This document shows, piece after piece, positions 1 to 10,374 of a stretch of DNA of 64,000 nucleotides. A program made the translations under genes and the position numbers. The notes beneath the pieces were generated by a model, which worked only from the letters and a program-made list of their open reading frames with translations, ran no database searches and was not told the DNA's origin. How positions within the stretch are numbered: the stretch's first letter is position 1; every line of letters starts with the position of its first letter. Origin of the DNA: Pogostemon cablin (lineage: Eukaryota > Streptophyta > Magnoliopsida > Lamiales > Lamiaceae); NCBI GenBank assembly GCA_023678885.1, contig CM043000.1, positions 19,948,729 through 20,012,728 on the forward strand, written 5' to 3'.

Positions 1-837
1 GTTATAACAGCCACTCACATTTTGTACTATTAATTAGTTGAGAACTTTAAAACCACTCTAATTAGAAAATTTTAAGATTCACTCATTCAGAGTTGTTCAC
101 TCCAAACACAATCGTATGGAATAATAGGTCTCAAGCTAAGTTAAGTGCTACAAGTAAAATTCATAAAGCACAGGCCAATGTAAACTTGGTACATCTTTAA
201 GTATAAGTAGACATCTTATAGAATCTACAATACATACCTGTATACAATCATCTCAGGAAAAAAAAGAACATCTCCATCCGACAGCGTCAACCCATCAAAT
301 CCCTCACACACAGTAAAACGAGTCTACAATTCAGAAAAACACAGGTCAAAGCTGGCACCACAAAGTGTGAAAAATTACATGTGCTTCTTTTTTTCTTTAG
401 AGCAAACTCCAGACATACACTAAACCTATATCGACCCTTAACCAAGAACTGCATAGGAAACAGAGCATCGAGCAACAACAACATCAACAATGGATGAAGT
501 TTGCAAATAACAAATGCCAATTCGATACCATATAAACTAGAATGAACTAGAACAACTTCAGTAAACAAAAGTCTTAACTACATAAAAGTAGAACAACTAA
601 GCTCAATGTACTTCAGGTGAAGAAGTTTATCAACTGTATCAATTGAAATGCATAAATATATAATTAAACCGTATTTACATCAGAGGAAGAAAAACAAACA
701 TATTATAACCGATTCACTAAAGCACAGACGTCGATTCAAAAAATATACCACGATTAACTGGCCAATTCACGACAAGTAAGAAAATCAATAGAAGAAACTA
801 AAATTGCCAAAAAAAATTCCCTCTCGGTAACACGAAC
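1..837 (-). other. Probable first intron of the sucrase/ferredoxin-like gene
   Basis: The stretch begins at a GT donor (837/836, minus strand) that follows the exon at 838-1092 directly. No convincing further exon was found. The open frame at 287-568 (minus) has no recognisable domain and is treated as chance. The remaining exons probably lie left of the window. Confidence 0.5.
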
Positions 838-1092
838 CTTGATTTTGATGTCGTTTTTCCGAGCTTTCAGAGCAGATGCGAGCAGTTTGGGGAGCGGATC
901 GGAGTCGGAGTCGGAGTCCTCGACGCGTGGAGGCCATGAGTCGTGAGACTTGTAGCAGAGAAACACGTGGCGCTCGTACGGGGGTTCAACTGTTCCGCTG
1001 AGATTGGCTTGGTACATCTCGCTTCGCTCGAAGCCGAACTTGACGTTCTCCTCCGCCGTGGTGGTGGAGAAGCTCTCCGATTCTCCGGCCAT
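838..1092 (-). CDS. Sucrase/ferredoxin-like family protein, first exon (partial gene)
   Basis: The exon encodes 85 residues from ATG at 1092 to a phase-0 AAG|GT donor at 838/837. The chain reads MAGESESF, then an acidic stretch, then KFGFERSEMY, RHVFLCYK and DSWPPRVED, and ends LASALKARKNDIKIK. This matches my memory of the N-terminus of plant sucrase/ferredoxin-like proteins, which have a thioredoxin-like ferredoxin fold. In that family the residues after the FLCYK strand lead into the [2Fe-2S]-type fold, and the rest of the domain would be encoded further left. Reading on through the donor adds only about 27 unrelated residues, which supports splicing there. An AT-rich 5' flank follows on the right, and the upstream 150 bp is rich in purines on the plus strand. 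The family's biochemical role in plants is poorly defined, so no substrate is assigned. Confidence 0.72.
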
Positions 1093-1394
1093 GGCGCAGC
1101 AGGGAGACGACTGAAGGGAGAAATGAGAAAAGAATCGCAGTTTGGATGAGAGTTTTGGAGAATTTTTGGAGAGGGATTTTGGGGAATTGAGAACGATTGA
1201 TAATTGGGTGATTGAGGAGAGAGAGCGAGGACCGAACGTGCATTTTATTTTATTTAAACGGGTTTCAGTAAAAACGCAAAGAACAGAGGAAGCAGACTTT
1301 AGACTGCTCTGACGACGTCGTTTGTTGAGTGTTACTTACGTGCCCCTCAACTCAACGTCGAACTTTCTTCATCAGAATAATAATTGATAACTAG
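1093..1394 (-). promoter_or_regulatory. 5'UTR and proximal promoter of the sucrase/ferredoxin-like gene
   Basis: Lies directly upstream of the minus-strand ATG. It has a CT-rich leader (minus-strand view) and an ATTTAAATAAAA-type AT box near 1240-1255. No other gene is seen. The right limit is set by the transposon beginning near 1395. Confidence 0.35.
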
Positions 1395-2168
1395 AGAAAA
1401 TAAGTTTTTTTGTCCGCTAACTTTGTCTAATTTTGAATTTAGTCCATAAGTTTTTTACTTTTTGAAAATTGTCCATTATATTTGTAGAATTTTGAAAATC
1501 GTCCATTATATTTGAAAATTTTGAAAATCGTCCATCATATTTACCAAGTTCAACAAAATCGTCCGTTTCAACAAGTCATTAGCTGGTTATTCTAAAAATA
1601 AAAATAAAAATATGTAATATATATATATACTATTTTTTTTAAAAATAGTCTCCACTAAGAATTTATATTATACTCTCTCCGTCCGCCCGAAAGAGTGTAT
1701 TTTGCTTTTGTGCACGTTGATTAAGAAGTATTGTTATTTAATGTGTAGTGGGTAGTTGTATTAGTGGGAGTGTGTGGATCTCATGTGTGTAAAAAAAGAA
1801 GTGACCATCTTTGGAATGAACGATCAAAATGAAAAAAACCTCTTTCGAGCGGACGGAGGAAGTATCAATATTTAGTCAAATTTGTTCCACTTTAATAATG
1901 AGATTAATATTGTTTGTTTGGTATACTTAAGTGAAAAATGAAAAGTGAGATAAAATTGGTTAAATAAAAATATGATATACATTAATTGGGGTGAAAATAT
2001 TCAAATGACCTGTCATAGCAGGTCAAAAGACCAAAATGTTGAATTTTATGAAGTTAATTGACTAATTTCAAAATTGTTATAAAATTAACGGACTAATTTC
2101 AAAATTAAAAAAGTTAATGGACTAATTTCAAAATGAATGAAAGTTAGCAGACGAAAAAATCTATTTTT
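1395..2168. mobile_element. Terminal-inverted-repeat element (MULE/hAT-like MITE), copy 1
   Basis: The left end reads TTTTTTTGTCCGCTAACTTT. The right end carries the reverse complement of nearly the same sequence (AAAGTTAGCAGACGAAAAAA, about 2141-2160), giving terminal inverted repeats of roughly 40 bp. The interior holds short tandem repeats of TTTTGAAAATCGTCC. A second copy lies at 3910-4739 with the same internal order, including the same nested Stowaway MITE. No transposase frame is present, so the element is non-autonomous. No clean target duplication was found for this copy. Confidence 0.7.
1671..1864. mobile_element. Stowaway-like MITE nested in TIR element copy 1
   Basis: Begins TACTCTCTCCGTCCG and ends CGGACGGAGGAAGTA. 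These are the near-perfect inverted CTCCCTCCGTCC-type termini and TA target dinucleotides of plant Stowaway elements (Tc1/mariner related). The same insertion occurs at the same internal position in the second host copy (4240-4467). Confidence 0.85.
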
Positions 2169-2400
2169 GCACGTTGATTAAGGAGTATAATATTTTAATG
2201 TGTAGTGAGGTGATAGAAATAATATATTAATGTAAAATGAGTAGGTATATTAGTATGATATGTGGGCTCATTAAGAGAGAAGTAATCAATATATATGGGT
2301 TCTCTTTACAAAAAAGGAAATACACATTTTATATTAAGACGGATCAAAATAAAAAAACGCGTACGTTTCAATGGTACGAAAAAACTATAAATCTTGCAAT
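2161..2400. mobile_element. Degenerate Stowaway-like relic
   Basis: Contains the family's internal landmarks (TTTGCACGTTGATTAAGGAG, a run like AATGTGTAGTGAGGTG, a late AAGACGGATC segment), but both terminal repeats are eroded. It abuts the end of the preceding TIR element. Confidence 0.45.
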
Positions 2401-3909
2401 CGTGTAATTCAATGGACCATACATATTATATCTTAATCAAGTTTTGTGTGAAACCTTTTTTTCCCCACATTTTTTTAAATAAAATGACACAATTCTACAA
2501 CTTAATGAATTTGAAGAGGGTTTATTGAGTAATTCAAAGAAAACTCATATTTTTAAGAATTAAATATAATTTAAATTTTAAATTGTGTATCATGGATGAC
2601 TTGTTAGTGTTATATATAGTTGGGAGTGAGATTGGATGTTATGGAATATCAATTTTTTCATGCATATTTTTTAGTCATATCCTTAATTAAAATTAATAAA
2701 ATAAAATTTGTTCAAAATTTAATTGTTATTAAAATAAAATTACAATAAAAAGTTATTTTTGAGAAAATCAATATATATTTAAAATATAAATCAATTAATT
2801 AGCAAAATTTCTTGAATTATAATAGTTAATGGTATATAATTTTAGTAGAAAATTAAATAAATAAATATAAATAAATAAAGTTTTTTAGATGAATAATGAC
2901 AGTCGTATAATAAGTGTGGTTGATGAATTCAATTAGCAGCGTCATTAAGGTGGAGAGATAAACATTAAATAAGAGGAGAGAGAGAAATATTAAAATTTAA
3001 TTATATTATTATGAAGAGAAGGGTATTTTTGACTTCACATAAATTTGTTGTGCAAAGTGTATTATTTTACCCCTATTGAGCTTGATCAATTGATCCACAT
3101 TTATCCTAAAAATTAAATATATTGACTGGTATTCCCCGTACATCATTTTTCTTATCATTGAAGAGCTCTTAAATGAAGTGTTTGACTTGTAAGAAATTAC
3201 GAGTGATACCTAGGAAAATAGCTCATGAATTTTAAATTTAATTGATCATTAAGGCCACCTCAAATTAGTATTGTTTAAATACACACCCCTTTACAATTTA
3301 GGCTCCTAGCAATATATAGGTTTAAATAAAATTTGAGGGAAAATTGTTGTGTTCATATGAAAACACGAATTATTCCTCGTGTTCCCGAGAGCGGATAAGC
3401 TTTTTCGATGTAATATTCTTTCATCTTGATCATTATATTCTCATACATTTGACACTTTTACCAAACTAGTACAAATATTCAACCCTTTATCAATCTTCTG
3501 AAAGTCTTCACAAATTACAATTCACCCACACAAAATAAAGCCGTTCTGAAATGGCATGATCAAACTAGAGTTTGGTTTAATATTCATGAAATTAAGAACA
3601 TCAAATTAGGAACTTCTAAAATTTTAATTATGATTTGAAAATTAAAAAAAAAACATTTGTAGTTTAATTAAATGAAGTGTGACATAAGGAGATGATTGGA
3701 TGACTCTTATTTCTGATTGCCACGAAGTATCCGAATACCATACCACTCGATCGTTTTCATAATAATTTCCGGTTCAAATAGATTAATTAAAGGAGTTATA
3801 TTAATTAATTGAAAAAAAAATGTTGGAACAAAAATAGAAGCTTTATAACTATTTCGTCGTCTTCCCTATATATTGTGCATATGCATAATACATTACTATC
3901 TTATTTATT
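2401..3909. other. AT-rich intergenic DNA, no gene seen
   Basis: No long open frame, domain or structural RNA is recognisable. The sequence is strongly AT-rich with short A/T runs. Confidence 0.5.
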
Positions 3910-4126
3910 GGGAAAAAATAGATTTTTTTGTCTGTTAACTTTGCCCAATTTTGAATTTAGTTCATAAGTTTTTCACTTTTTGAAAATCGTCCATAACATT
4001 TGCAAAATTTTGAAAATCGTCCATTATATTTGAAAATTTTGAAAATCGTCCATCATGTTTACCAAGTTCAATAAAATTGTCCGTTTCAACAGGTCATTAG
4101 CAGGTTATTCTAAAAAATAAAAAAAT

Positions 4127-4130
<4 letters not shown>

Positions 4131-4200
<70 letters not shown>
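4131..4200. repeat. (TA)35 microsatellite
   Basis: Uninterrupted TA dinucleotide run inside TIR element copy 2. The same site in copy 1 (about 1613-1630) has only a short TA run, so it expanded after the copies separated. Confidence 0.97.
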
Positions 4201-4201
<1 letters not shown>

Positions 4202-4239
4202 TGTTTTTAAAAAAATTGTCTCCACTAAAATTTATATTA

Positions 4240-4467
4240 TACTCTCTCCGTCCCCCTAGAAAGAGGGCATTTTGCTTTTGTGCACGTTGATTAAGAAGCA
4301 TTGTTATTTAATGTGTAATGGTAGTTGTATTAGTGGAGTGTAGATTCCATATTTTAATTGTATTAGTGTGTGTGTGGATCTCATGTGTAAAAAAAAGGAA
4401 GTGACCCTCTTTAGAACGGACAACCAAAATGGAAAAAAGACCCTCTTTCGAGCGGACGGAGGAAGTA
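4240..4467. mobile_element. Stowaway-like MITE nested in TIR element copy 2
   Basis: TACTCTCTCCGTCC at the left and GGACGGAGGAAGTA at the right, with TA at both edges. It sits at the same place as the MITE in copy 1 but carries an extra ~35 bp internal segment near 4340-4375. Confidence 0.85.
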
Positions 4468-4883
4468 TCAATATTTAGTCAAATTTGCTCCATTTTAATA
4501 ATGAGATTAATATTGTTTGTTTTGTATACGGAAGTGAAAAATGAAAAGTGAGATAAAATTGGTTAAATAAAAATATGATATAGATTAATTGGAGTGAAAA
4601 TATTCAAATGACCTGCCATAGCAGATCAAATGACCAAAATGTTGAATTTTATGAAATTAATGGACTAATTTCAAAATTAAAAAAGTTAATGGACTAATTT
4701 CAAAATGAATGAAAGTTAGGACGAAAAAATCTTTTTCCCTATTTATTGTTAATACAACAAAATAATTCAAACAGATTTCATTAATGTATTTGTGAGTTTG
4801 AGTACTTATAATTTAGTATCTAATAATTAAATGGGTGCAAATTAAATTAGTGGATCCAATTAACACAACAATAATTAATTAAC

Positions 4884-5070
4884 AGGCAACACGGAGGAGG
4901 TAAATCTCAGGATGTGCCTTGGCTTATAGAGATGACTCACTGTTAACTTGTGTTTGCAAGGGGCCAAATCCATGCCAAAGGCAAGATTCGAACCCTCACC
5001 CTGCAGCAACTAAGCTCAGTTGGAAGACCTTTCCACCCTCCCCTCTACCACTTGAGCTATGCCCTGGGGA
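4884..5070 (-). mobile_element. tRNA-derived SINE
   Basis: On the minus strand the head reads GGGCATAGCTCAAGTGGTAG, a tRNA 5' region with a pol III A box at 5043-5059. A perfect B box GGTTCGAATC follows at 4985-4994. The sequence does not fold as a full tRNA and continues past the tRNA-like head into an unrelated ~100 bp body, as in plant SINEs. The 3' limit near 4884 is approximate. The head end lies about 11 bp from the TATA box of the neighbouring cysteine-rich gene, in opposite orientation. Confidence 0.8.
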
Positions 5071-5080
5071 CATCTACAAA

Positions 5081-5088
5081 CTATAAAT
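5081..5088 (+). promoter_or_regulatory. TATA box of the cysteine-rich peptide gene
   Basis: CTATAAATAC lies 52-59 bp upstream of the ATG at 5140. It is downstream of the in-frame ATG at 5059, which rules that ATG out as the start. Confidence 0.65.
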
Positions 5089-5139
5089 ACATGCATACAT
5101 TCATTTATTTTTCTTAATACATATATAATTAATCTGAAG

Positions 5140-5514
5140 ATGAAGACCCTGATTAAAGTGATAATTATGACGATAATTCTAAACTCGAGTAAAATAGAGG
5201 CATATGATTATGAAGTATCATTTTCCCCCGGATGTAGACCCGGTTCCATGGAGGCGAGAAACTGCAGTAATAATATGACAGAGAAATGCAAGAAGAAGAT
5301 TACTGGCATCATATGTTGTGGGGATGATTATGACATAGGTTCATTAGGAGGTGGTAATTGCTGCCCAGAGATGTACTGTAATTTTGCCACACAAGAATGT
5401 TTTAATAATTCCATGGTAGTAGATCTCTTACAACACAATCCTTGTAATAATACTGATGCAAATCAGATTAACTCCCAAGCTTCTTCGGCTTACGAGTTTT
5501 GTACGGTTGATTAG
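5140..5514 (+). CDS. Small secreted cysteine-rich protein, function unknown
   Basis: The frame encodes 124 residues. The N-terminus (MKTLIKVIIMTIILNSSKIEA) looks like a signal peptide, with probable cleavage near residues 21-24. The mature part has eleven cysteines, including two CC pairs (IICCG and NNCC-like GNCCPE), with spacing unlike plant defensins, LTPs or thionins as I know them. NCSN, NNMT, NNS and NNT motifs suggest N-glycosylation. A longer frame opens at 5059, but that ATG lies in the SINE head, upstream of the TATA box, so the start at 5140 is preferred. It is a single exon. I do not recognise the family. Secretion is inferred from the hydrophobic leader and cysteine richness only. 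Confidence 0.65.
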   Translation: MKTLIKVIIMTIILNSSKIEAYDYEVSFSPGCRPGSMEARNCSNNMTEKCKKKITGIICCGDDYDIGSLGGGNCCPEMYCNFATQECFNNSMVVDLLQHNPCNNTDANQINSQASSAYEFCTVD

Positions 5515-5763
5515 ATGAATAATATCTAGAGATTGCTAAAGAAATACTATTATTTTTAAATTTATTAATCCAGATTTAAATTATGGAGTAATAACCAGCC
5601 CACCTGACTACTGAACTCTTCACAAAAAAAATGAGAGGAGTTATAAGAAAACTTGATTTATTGGGAATATTGTATATAAAAAAAGGTGTCAAATCTTATC
5701 TTATCTTATCTAATTAGAGAATCATAAAAACTCCATATATATATAAGTTTAGGGAGTAATTAA
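5515..5763. other. Short convergent intergenic spacer
   Basis: The 3' ends of the cysteine-rich gene (plus) and the esterase pseudogene (minus) converge here. The spacer holds a TCTTATCTTATCT tandem run near 5694-5710 and no gene. Confidence 0.5.
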
Positions 5764-6595
5764 TTAGTAGTTATATTTTTTGTAGGCGGCGGCTAACTTT
5801 GCGCCGAGCTGCAGTTGAGCTGAGGAGGTGAGATGCAAATTGTCGTTCTTCTTTAGCTCAAGCCCGTAGGCATCATCAGTGTACACATTTGGAAGCCTAA
5901 TGTGCAACTGTGCTTCTCTCACTGTTCCTATGTACTTCTGGCCGGATGCCAGTGCCACCTGTTCAAGAAACCAACATTAATTAATTAAATACTATAATTA
6001 ATAATTAATTAATACTCAAATGACAAATCAATGACTTACTTGGATGATAGGGAGATTGCAGATCATTTCGCACGTCTGTGAAGAACTTCACCAGCTTGGC
6101 TTTGTACGAATCTGCATCCTCTTTATGTACCAGAGGAGGGCCCGAAGGACACCTCCTCTGTAACTGCGGCCCGAGCCCGGGTCAAGATCCTGTCGTAGAG
6201 CTTGGTGCCCCGGGCCCACCGGCTAAGATAAGTGGCGCCCTGGGCACAGGCCACCAGCCCGACCGTCTCTCCGGGCTTTATGATGGATTTGGCGAAGGGA
6301 ATGCCGGGGCCCACTCCGCAAACCTGGTGCCCGATGCCTTCATGGAGGGGCTCCCGCGCAATCTCCCACTCTAACTCGTTGTTGAGGCGGTAGATGCGTG
6401 GGTCGGGGAGGCATTGCTTGGGGACCTTTCCGTCCCATACGAAAACTCCCCGGCCCACCATCCCGCCTTCCCCACCATGTTGCTTTGCCCCGCAAGTATG
6501 AAGATGTTGCGGGGCTCCGCGGCAGTGGCTGTGGCGGTGATCATCAAAATGGCAAGCAAATTTAGGGGGAGTTTTTTTGAAGCTGCTTGGTCCAT
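5764..6595 (-). pseudogene. Broken SASA-family carbohydrate esterase (At4g34215-like)
   Basis: Family members are SGNH-fold acetylesterases. This copy keeps a signal-peptide-like start (MDQAASKKLPLNLLAILM) and the nucleophile block IFILAGQSNMVG near 6490. It also keeps FVWDGKVP, EWEIAREPLH, CGVGPGIPFAKSII and RALLWY in one exon (6040-6595). After an intron with good GT-AG borders (5959-6039) comes the exon at 5764-5958, carrying VREAQLHIRLPNV and the catalytic Asp-His block DNLHLTS. The reading frame breaks at least four times: near 6467 after GQSNMVG, near 6155 before RALLWY, near 6130 where the expected QGE(S/E) oxyanion motif is lost, and near 6045-6055 before LPIIQ. A TATA box upstream looks intact. 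It is either a recent pseudogene or a gene damaged by sequencing indels. Confidence 0.8.
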
Positions 6596-6704
6596 GATGG
6601 AGAAATTTTGTTAAGGTGTTGAAGTATTTGGATTGGATGTATAATTTGCAAAGAGTGGTATGATGATTAGATGTGTTTCTTGCAAATTTGCTTCTCCTCA
6701 CTTC

Positions 6705-6714
6705 ACTCATTTAT
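6705..6714 (-). promoter_or_regulatory. TATA box of the esterase pseudogene
   Basis: TATAAATGAG on the minus strand, about 110 bp upstream of the esterase ATG. The core promoter therefore seems preserved although the frame is broken. Confidence 0.5.
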
Positions 6715-6719
6715 AGCAG

Positions 6720-8012
6720 CAATACTCTCTACCTAACTCAACTCCACATTCCAAAATTCGAACATGTGCATCTCTTTCTATATTTTAATTACCTAATTAC
6801 AACACTTTTAGTTTAAGTTGATGTCATTTTAAGTAGGAGAAAAATTAAATATATATCCTTAAAAAAAACTTTCTAACCATTGATATATAAAAATTTGGCC
6901 TGTTTCTATAAGCCAAATTTATAACTAAAATTCTCCAGTTCTTATTCATTAATTGAAAATTAATTATGATCATAAATATTCTAAACTCTAATGATAACGT
7001 TAAACCTTAAAGATTAGTGAGTAGCATGGTAAACCCTGTAGAAAGAACTTTGTCAAATTCACTGAGAGGGAGTAGAGTAAAGAGGCTGAGTTTTGATGAA
7101 TAATTAATCAATTTACTATATCTATTGCAACAAATGATTTGGCAGAATTTATAATACAAGAATATGCCTAATTTTCCAAACCATTTTAAGAACACGTATG
7201 TCACATTCTATTATCCTATTTATCCTCACTCGTTTTATAGCTGCACTCTTTTAAATTCTGGATGGATTATCAATTATGGTAATCGCCTTAATTAATTAAT
7301 TATTAGTCCAACAATTCATCGGGAAGGATTATGATGTAAATGACCTAAATTACTCTTAACAGTTCATGTGCAGAAAGCTTTATTGTGGTAAAAGAATAAG
7401 TTCCCTTTCTTCTTGACGCGTTTAAAATTAATTAGGTAAGTGCATGCACAAACTAACTAATTAGGACGGATAAAAAATTTATTAATTAGGGTATTTGGTA
7501 GCTCCCTTGATAGTTACACTCTTGATAAATTTATTACTCCATTTATGTTTTTGGAATTAAGTGTTAGATTTTTAAATTCATTGAAGAAAATTTTGCATGA
7601 AGATGAACAGTGAGAATATGGTTATTAGATTGATGAACAACCCCAATTTCAGTTTAGTTTTGTGATATCAAAATTTTGCTAGGATGTTTTACTCAAATAA
7701 TTTCTTTTTTCAAATTGTCATGATTGTGATTATGCTGATCTGTTAGCCTTAATGGCAGGTGGGTTGCCTGACTTACAAAAGGAATGAACTACTCAGGCCT
7801 TTCTTTTAACCTTTGTTAATTGTTGGGTATTTTGTATGGCCAGTGATTTGTGTAATAATCTACATTATCGTTTGGTTGTATATATATAACGAAAATAGAA
7901 TATTAGATAAAATGAATAAAAAACAAGTGTTACCATTAGATTGTTCAAAAGAAAGGGCAAGAAGATTAATACTGCATCCTAGTGCAACAGACGATGGCAA
8001 TCTAAAATTTTC
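6720..8012. other. Intergenic DNA and hnRNP 3'UTR
   Basis: The right-hand ~200 bp is the probable 3'UTR of the minus-strand hnRNP gene. The open frame at 7813-8025 lies there and is not a recognisable protein. The rest is AT-rich with no features I can name. Confidence 0.45.
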
Positions 8013-10374
8013 CTACCTTCCATAAGGATGGTACCTTCCACCCCCACCCCCACCCCCACCACCTCCATATCCTCCTCTGTTTCCATAGATCGAACCTCCA
8101 CTTCCGCCTCCATAGCCGTCACCAAAACCAGCATCATAACCGCCGCCATATCCACCATTGTCATATCCTGTGTAGCTATCTCTCGGCCCACCATAATGAG
8201 TACTGAGATCATAGCCTCGACCATAGGCACCCCCAAAACGGTTTGAGTACCCTAATGTAGGATCCATCCTATATCCTCCATAACTACCAGCTGCAGCAGG
8301 AGGACCGTATCCACTATAACCATGATATTCAGAACCATCATATCCACCGTAGTCCCTAGGTCTACCACTGTAGACGCCGCCTGATCTGTAAGAACTGGGG
8401 GCAAAGCTACGACCATCAAAACCACTGCCATAGCCACCATAAGTATCTTGATGCCCTCCACCAAATGCAGCTCTAGAATTGCTTTGATGCCTGGATGGTG
8501 GTGGTGGATAATTAGGCTTCTTTGGCTCTGCCTTCTTTATCTCCACCTACATTGTAAAGGAAACGGATAACCTCACGTGAATAAAAACTCTTAACATAAC
8601 ATAAGAGACTTAACAGCCAAAACTGCAATGCCAAGAATAGTTGATTACCTATCCAGAGTAAAATTATTAACAAAGGACGCATGCTATACAACAGCTATGC
8701 TATTAATGACTATCATGGACGATGGGTGCTTCGTTAAACCGTGTCTTTTGATATATTAGATTTGTATGTGTATTTTATACTATAATTTTCTCAAAGCAGA
8801 AAAATTTAATTGTTTAGGTAGCTAAGTGCCTTCAAATTTGGTAAATGAAAGGAAATGGAGCCCGGCATACTCTTAACAGAACAGTTCTTGCCATATCAAA
8901 AAGTAATTAAAGAAGATTTACACAAAAGATGGGAATAGATGTAGCGAATAGCGATTCAAAAGAAGATACTTCTTTCTCCATGACTCATGAGTTGCAATAA
9001 GACATTAAACCCCAAATGATATCCATAGAAGTGTGGAATAAAAAATGGTAGCTTAATTAACTAATACTATAAGTAACAACCTGTTCAAAGATTTGGAGAA
9101 ATCTACGTACCTGAGTTCCAGCAAAGTCGAGCTTGTTTCCATCTGCCAAAATATTATCAACAGACCGCTCAGACTCAAATGTAACAAATCCAAATCCACG
9201 AGAACGGCCACTAGAATGATCCCTCATAATCTGTTGCTCCTTCACCTCACCAAAGTTCGAAAAGAAGTCCCTAAATTCATCTGGCGTACAAGAAATGCAA
9301 CAGAATCATCATCAGAACAAATTTCACTCACATACATAGTTTAATTGGCAGCATCAAGAGTCACTCATTTTTACAAGAAAAAGTTTGAAATTACCTTCAG
9401 TCACTGTTGTTGGAATGCCACCAACAAAAATCTTCTTAGTCTTGAAATCTTTGGAGCCTCCTCCTCTTGGTATAGTTCTCTTTATTTCTACCTTCAAAAG
9501 TCACAAACAATTGTTTCGAGTATATAACTTAAAAAACAGAGCTCAAAATGATAATAACAGATTGCATCAAGATTTTCACTAATGTTCTGACTAGATTGAT
9601 CTACATACTTGCTTTCCATGAAATATATGCGAGTCCTCAATGACCTCATCTACCACAGCAGCATCAGCATATGTCACAAACCCAAATCCGCGGGGCTGCC
9701 CCGTGTTCCTATCCTTCATTATCACCGAATCCGTAATTTCCCCATATTTACTAAAGTGCTTGATAAATTGTTCTGCATTATCAATCACATTGCAAATCAC
9801 ATTCCACACAAACAAACAAAGTAGTATTATTGATGCTCTATTTGGACTAAAGATATTATAACAAAGATTAACAAGTGGAACACAAGTACACAAGTAACAC
9901 AACACAGAGTATATAATAGTACATATTATTGTCTTTTAGAATTTGAATTAAAAGAAAACTAGGATGATTTAGTTACAGAATATCTCCTCTGAGAATTAGA
10001 AACCACAAATCTTCTAACATCCGAATGATTTCTCGAAAACTATTACAGTCAACATAAACAAACAAACAACGAAACAAAAATGATTAAATTACGCAGAAAT
10101 TTAAGTCTTACCTGAAGTTGTTTCTCGAGCAAGACCTCCAATGAATATTTTACTACCTCGTATAAAAGCATCGAAAAGAACTCCATCAAACACAATTTTA
10201 ATTAATAAAAATAAATAAACAAACCAAAACAGGAATATCAAATTACCCAGGGCTAGCTCCATCTCCAGAGTGAGGATGAGAGCTATCGAAATTCGCGTTA
10301 TCGGGAGAGGTTCTCCGGCCGCCGTGGTTTTCCCTCTCTGAGATTTCGCTGGCGTGGTGTTGGTGTTCATCCAT
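8013..10374 (-). CDS. Glycine-rich hnRNP A/B-like protein with two RRMs (six exons)
   Basis: The gene model uses exons 10247-10374, 10112-10152, 9609-9772, 9395-9491, 9111-9280 and 8013-8546. All have GT-AG borders and compatible phases, giving 377 residues. The start MDEHQHHASE is ATG at 10374. RRM1 begins KIFIGGL (residues 44-50) with RNP1 RGFGFVTY at 84-91. RRM2 begins KIFVGGI (131-137) with RNP1 RGFGFVTF at 171-178. The last exon encodes a Pro patch and then a Gly/Tyr/Ser/Asp-rich tail ending RYHPYGR, typical of plant heterogeneous nuclear ribonucleoprotein 1-like proteins. These bind RNA in the nucleus and act in splicing, export or mRNA stability. No frame damage is present. The longer open frame from 10370 is another reading frame. 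Confidence 0.92.

Larger units (their letters stand above)
3910..4739. mobile_element. Terminal-inverted-repeat element (MULE/hAT-like MITE), copy 2
   Basis: Starts GGGAAAAAATAGATTTTTT and ends in the inverse (AAAAAATCTTTTTCCC). The 8 bp TATTTATT is duplicated exactly at 3902-3909 and 4740-4747 as a target-site duplication; a ninth base G also matches. An 8-9 bp duplication fits hAT or Mutator-like transposition. Inside are the same CGTCC-type short repeats as copy 1, a 70 bp (TA) tract and a nested Stowaway MITE. No transposase is encoded. Confidence 0.8.

Noticed and set aside
287..568. 93-residue open frame on the minus strand
   Set aside because: Lies within the presumed intron, has no recognised motif and looks like chance translation.
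4985..5066. A tRNA gene on the minus strand
   Set aside because: A and B boxes are present, but the acceptor and anticodon arms do not pair and an unrelated body follows; a SINE fits better.
5059..5139. Upstream in-frame ATG for the cysteine-rich gene
   Set aside because: It lies in the SINE head and upstream of the TATA box; the downstream ATG gives a proper signal peptide.
6078..6374. Plus-strand 98-residue frame across the esterase
   Set aside because: It is the antisense shadow of the GC-rich esterase exon.
10101..10370. Minus-strand frame starting MNTNTTPAKS
   Set aside because: It is out of frame with the RRM exons; the ATG at 10374 gives a protein in phase with all later exons.
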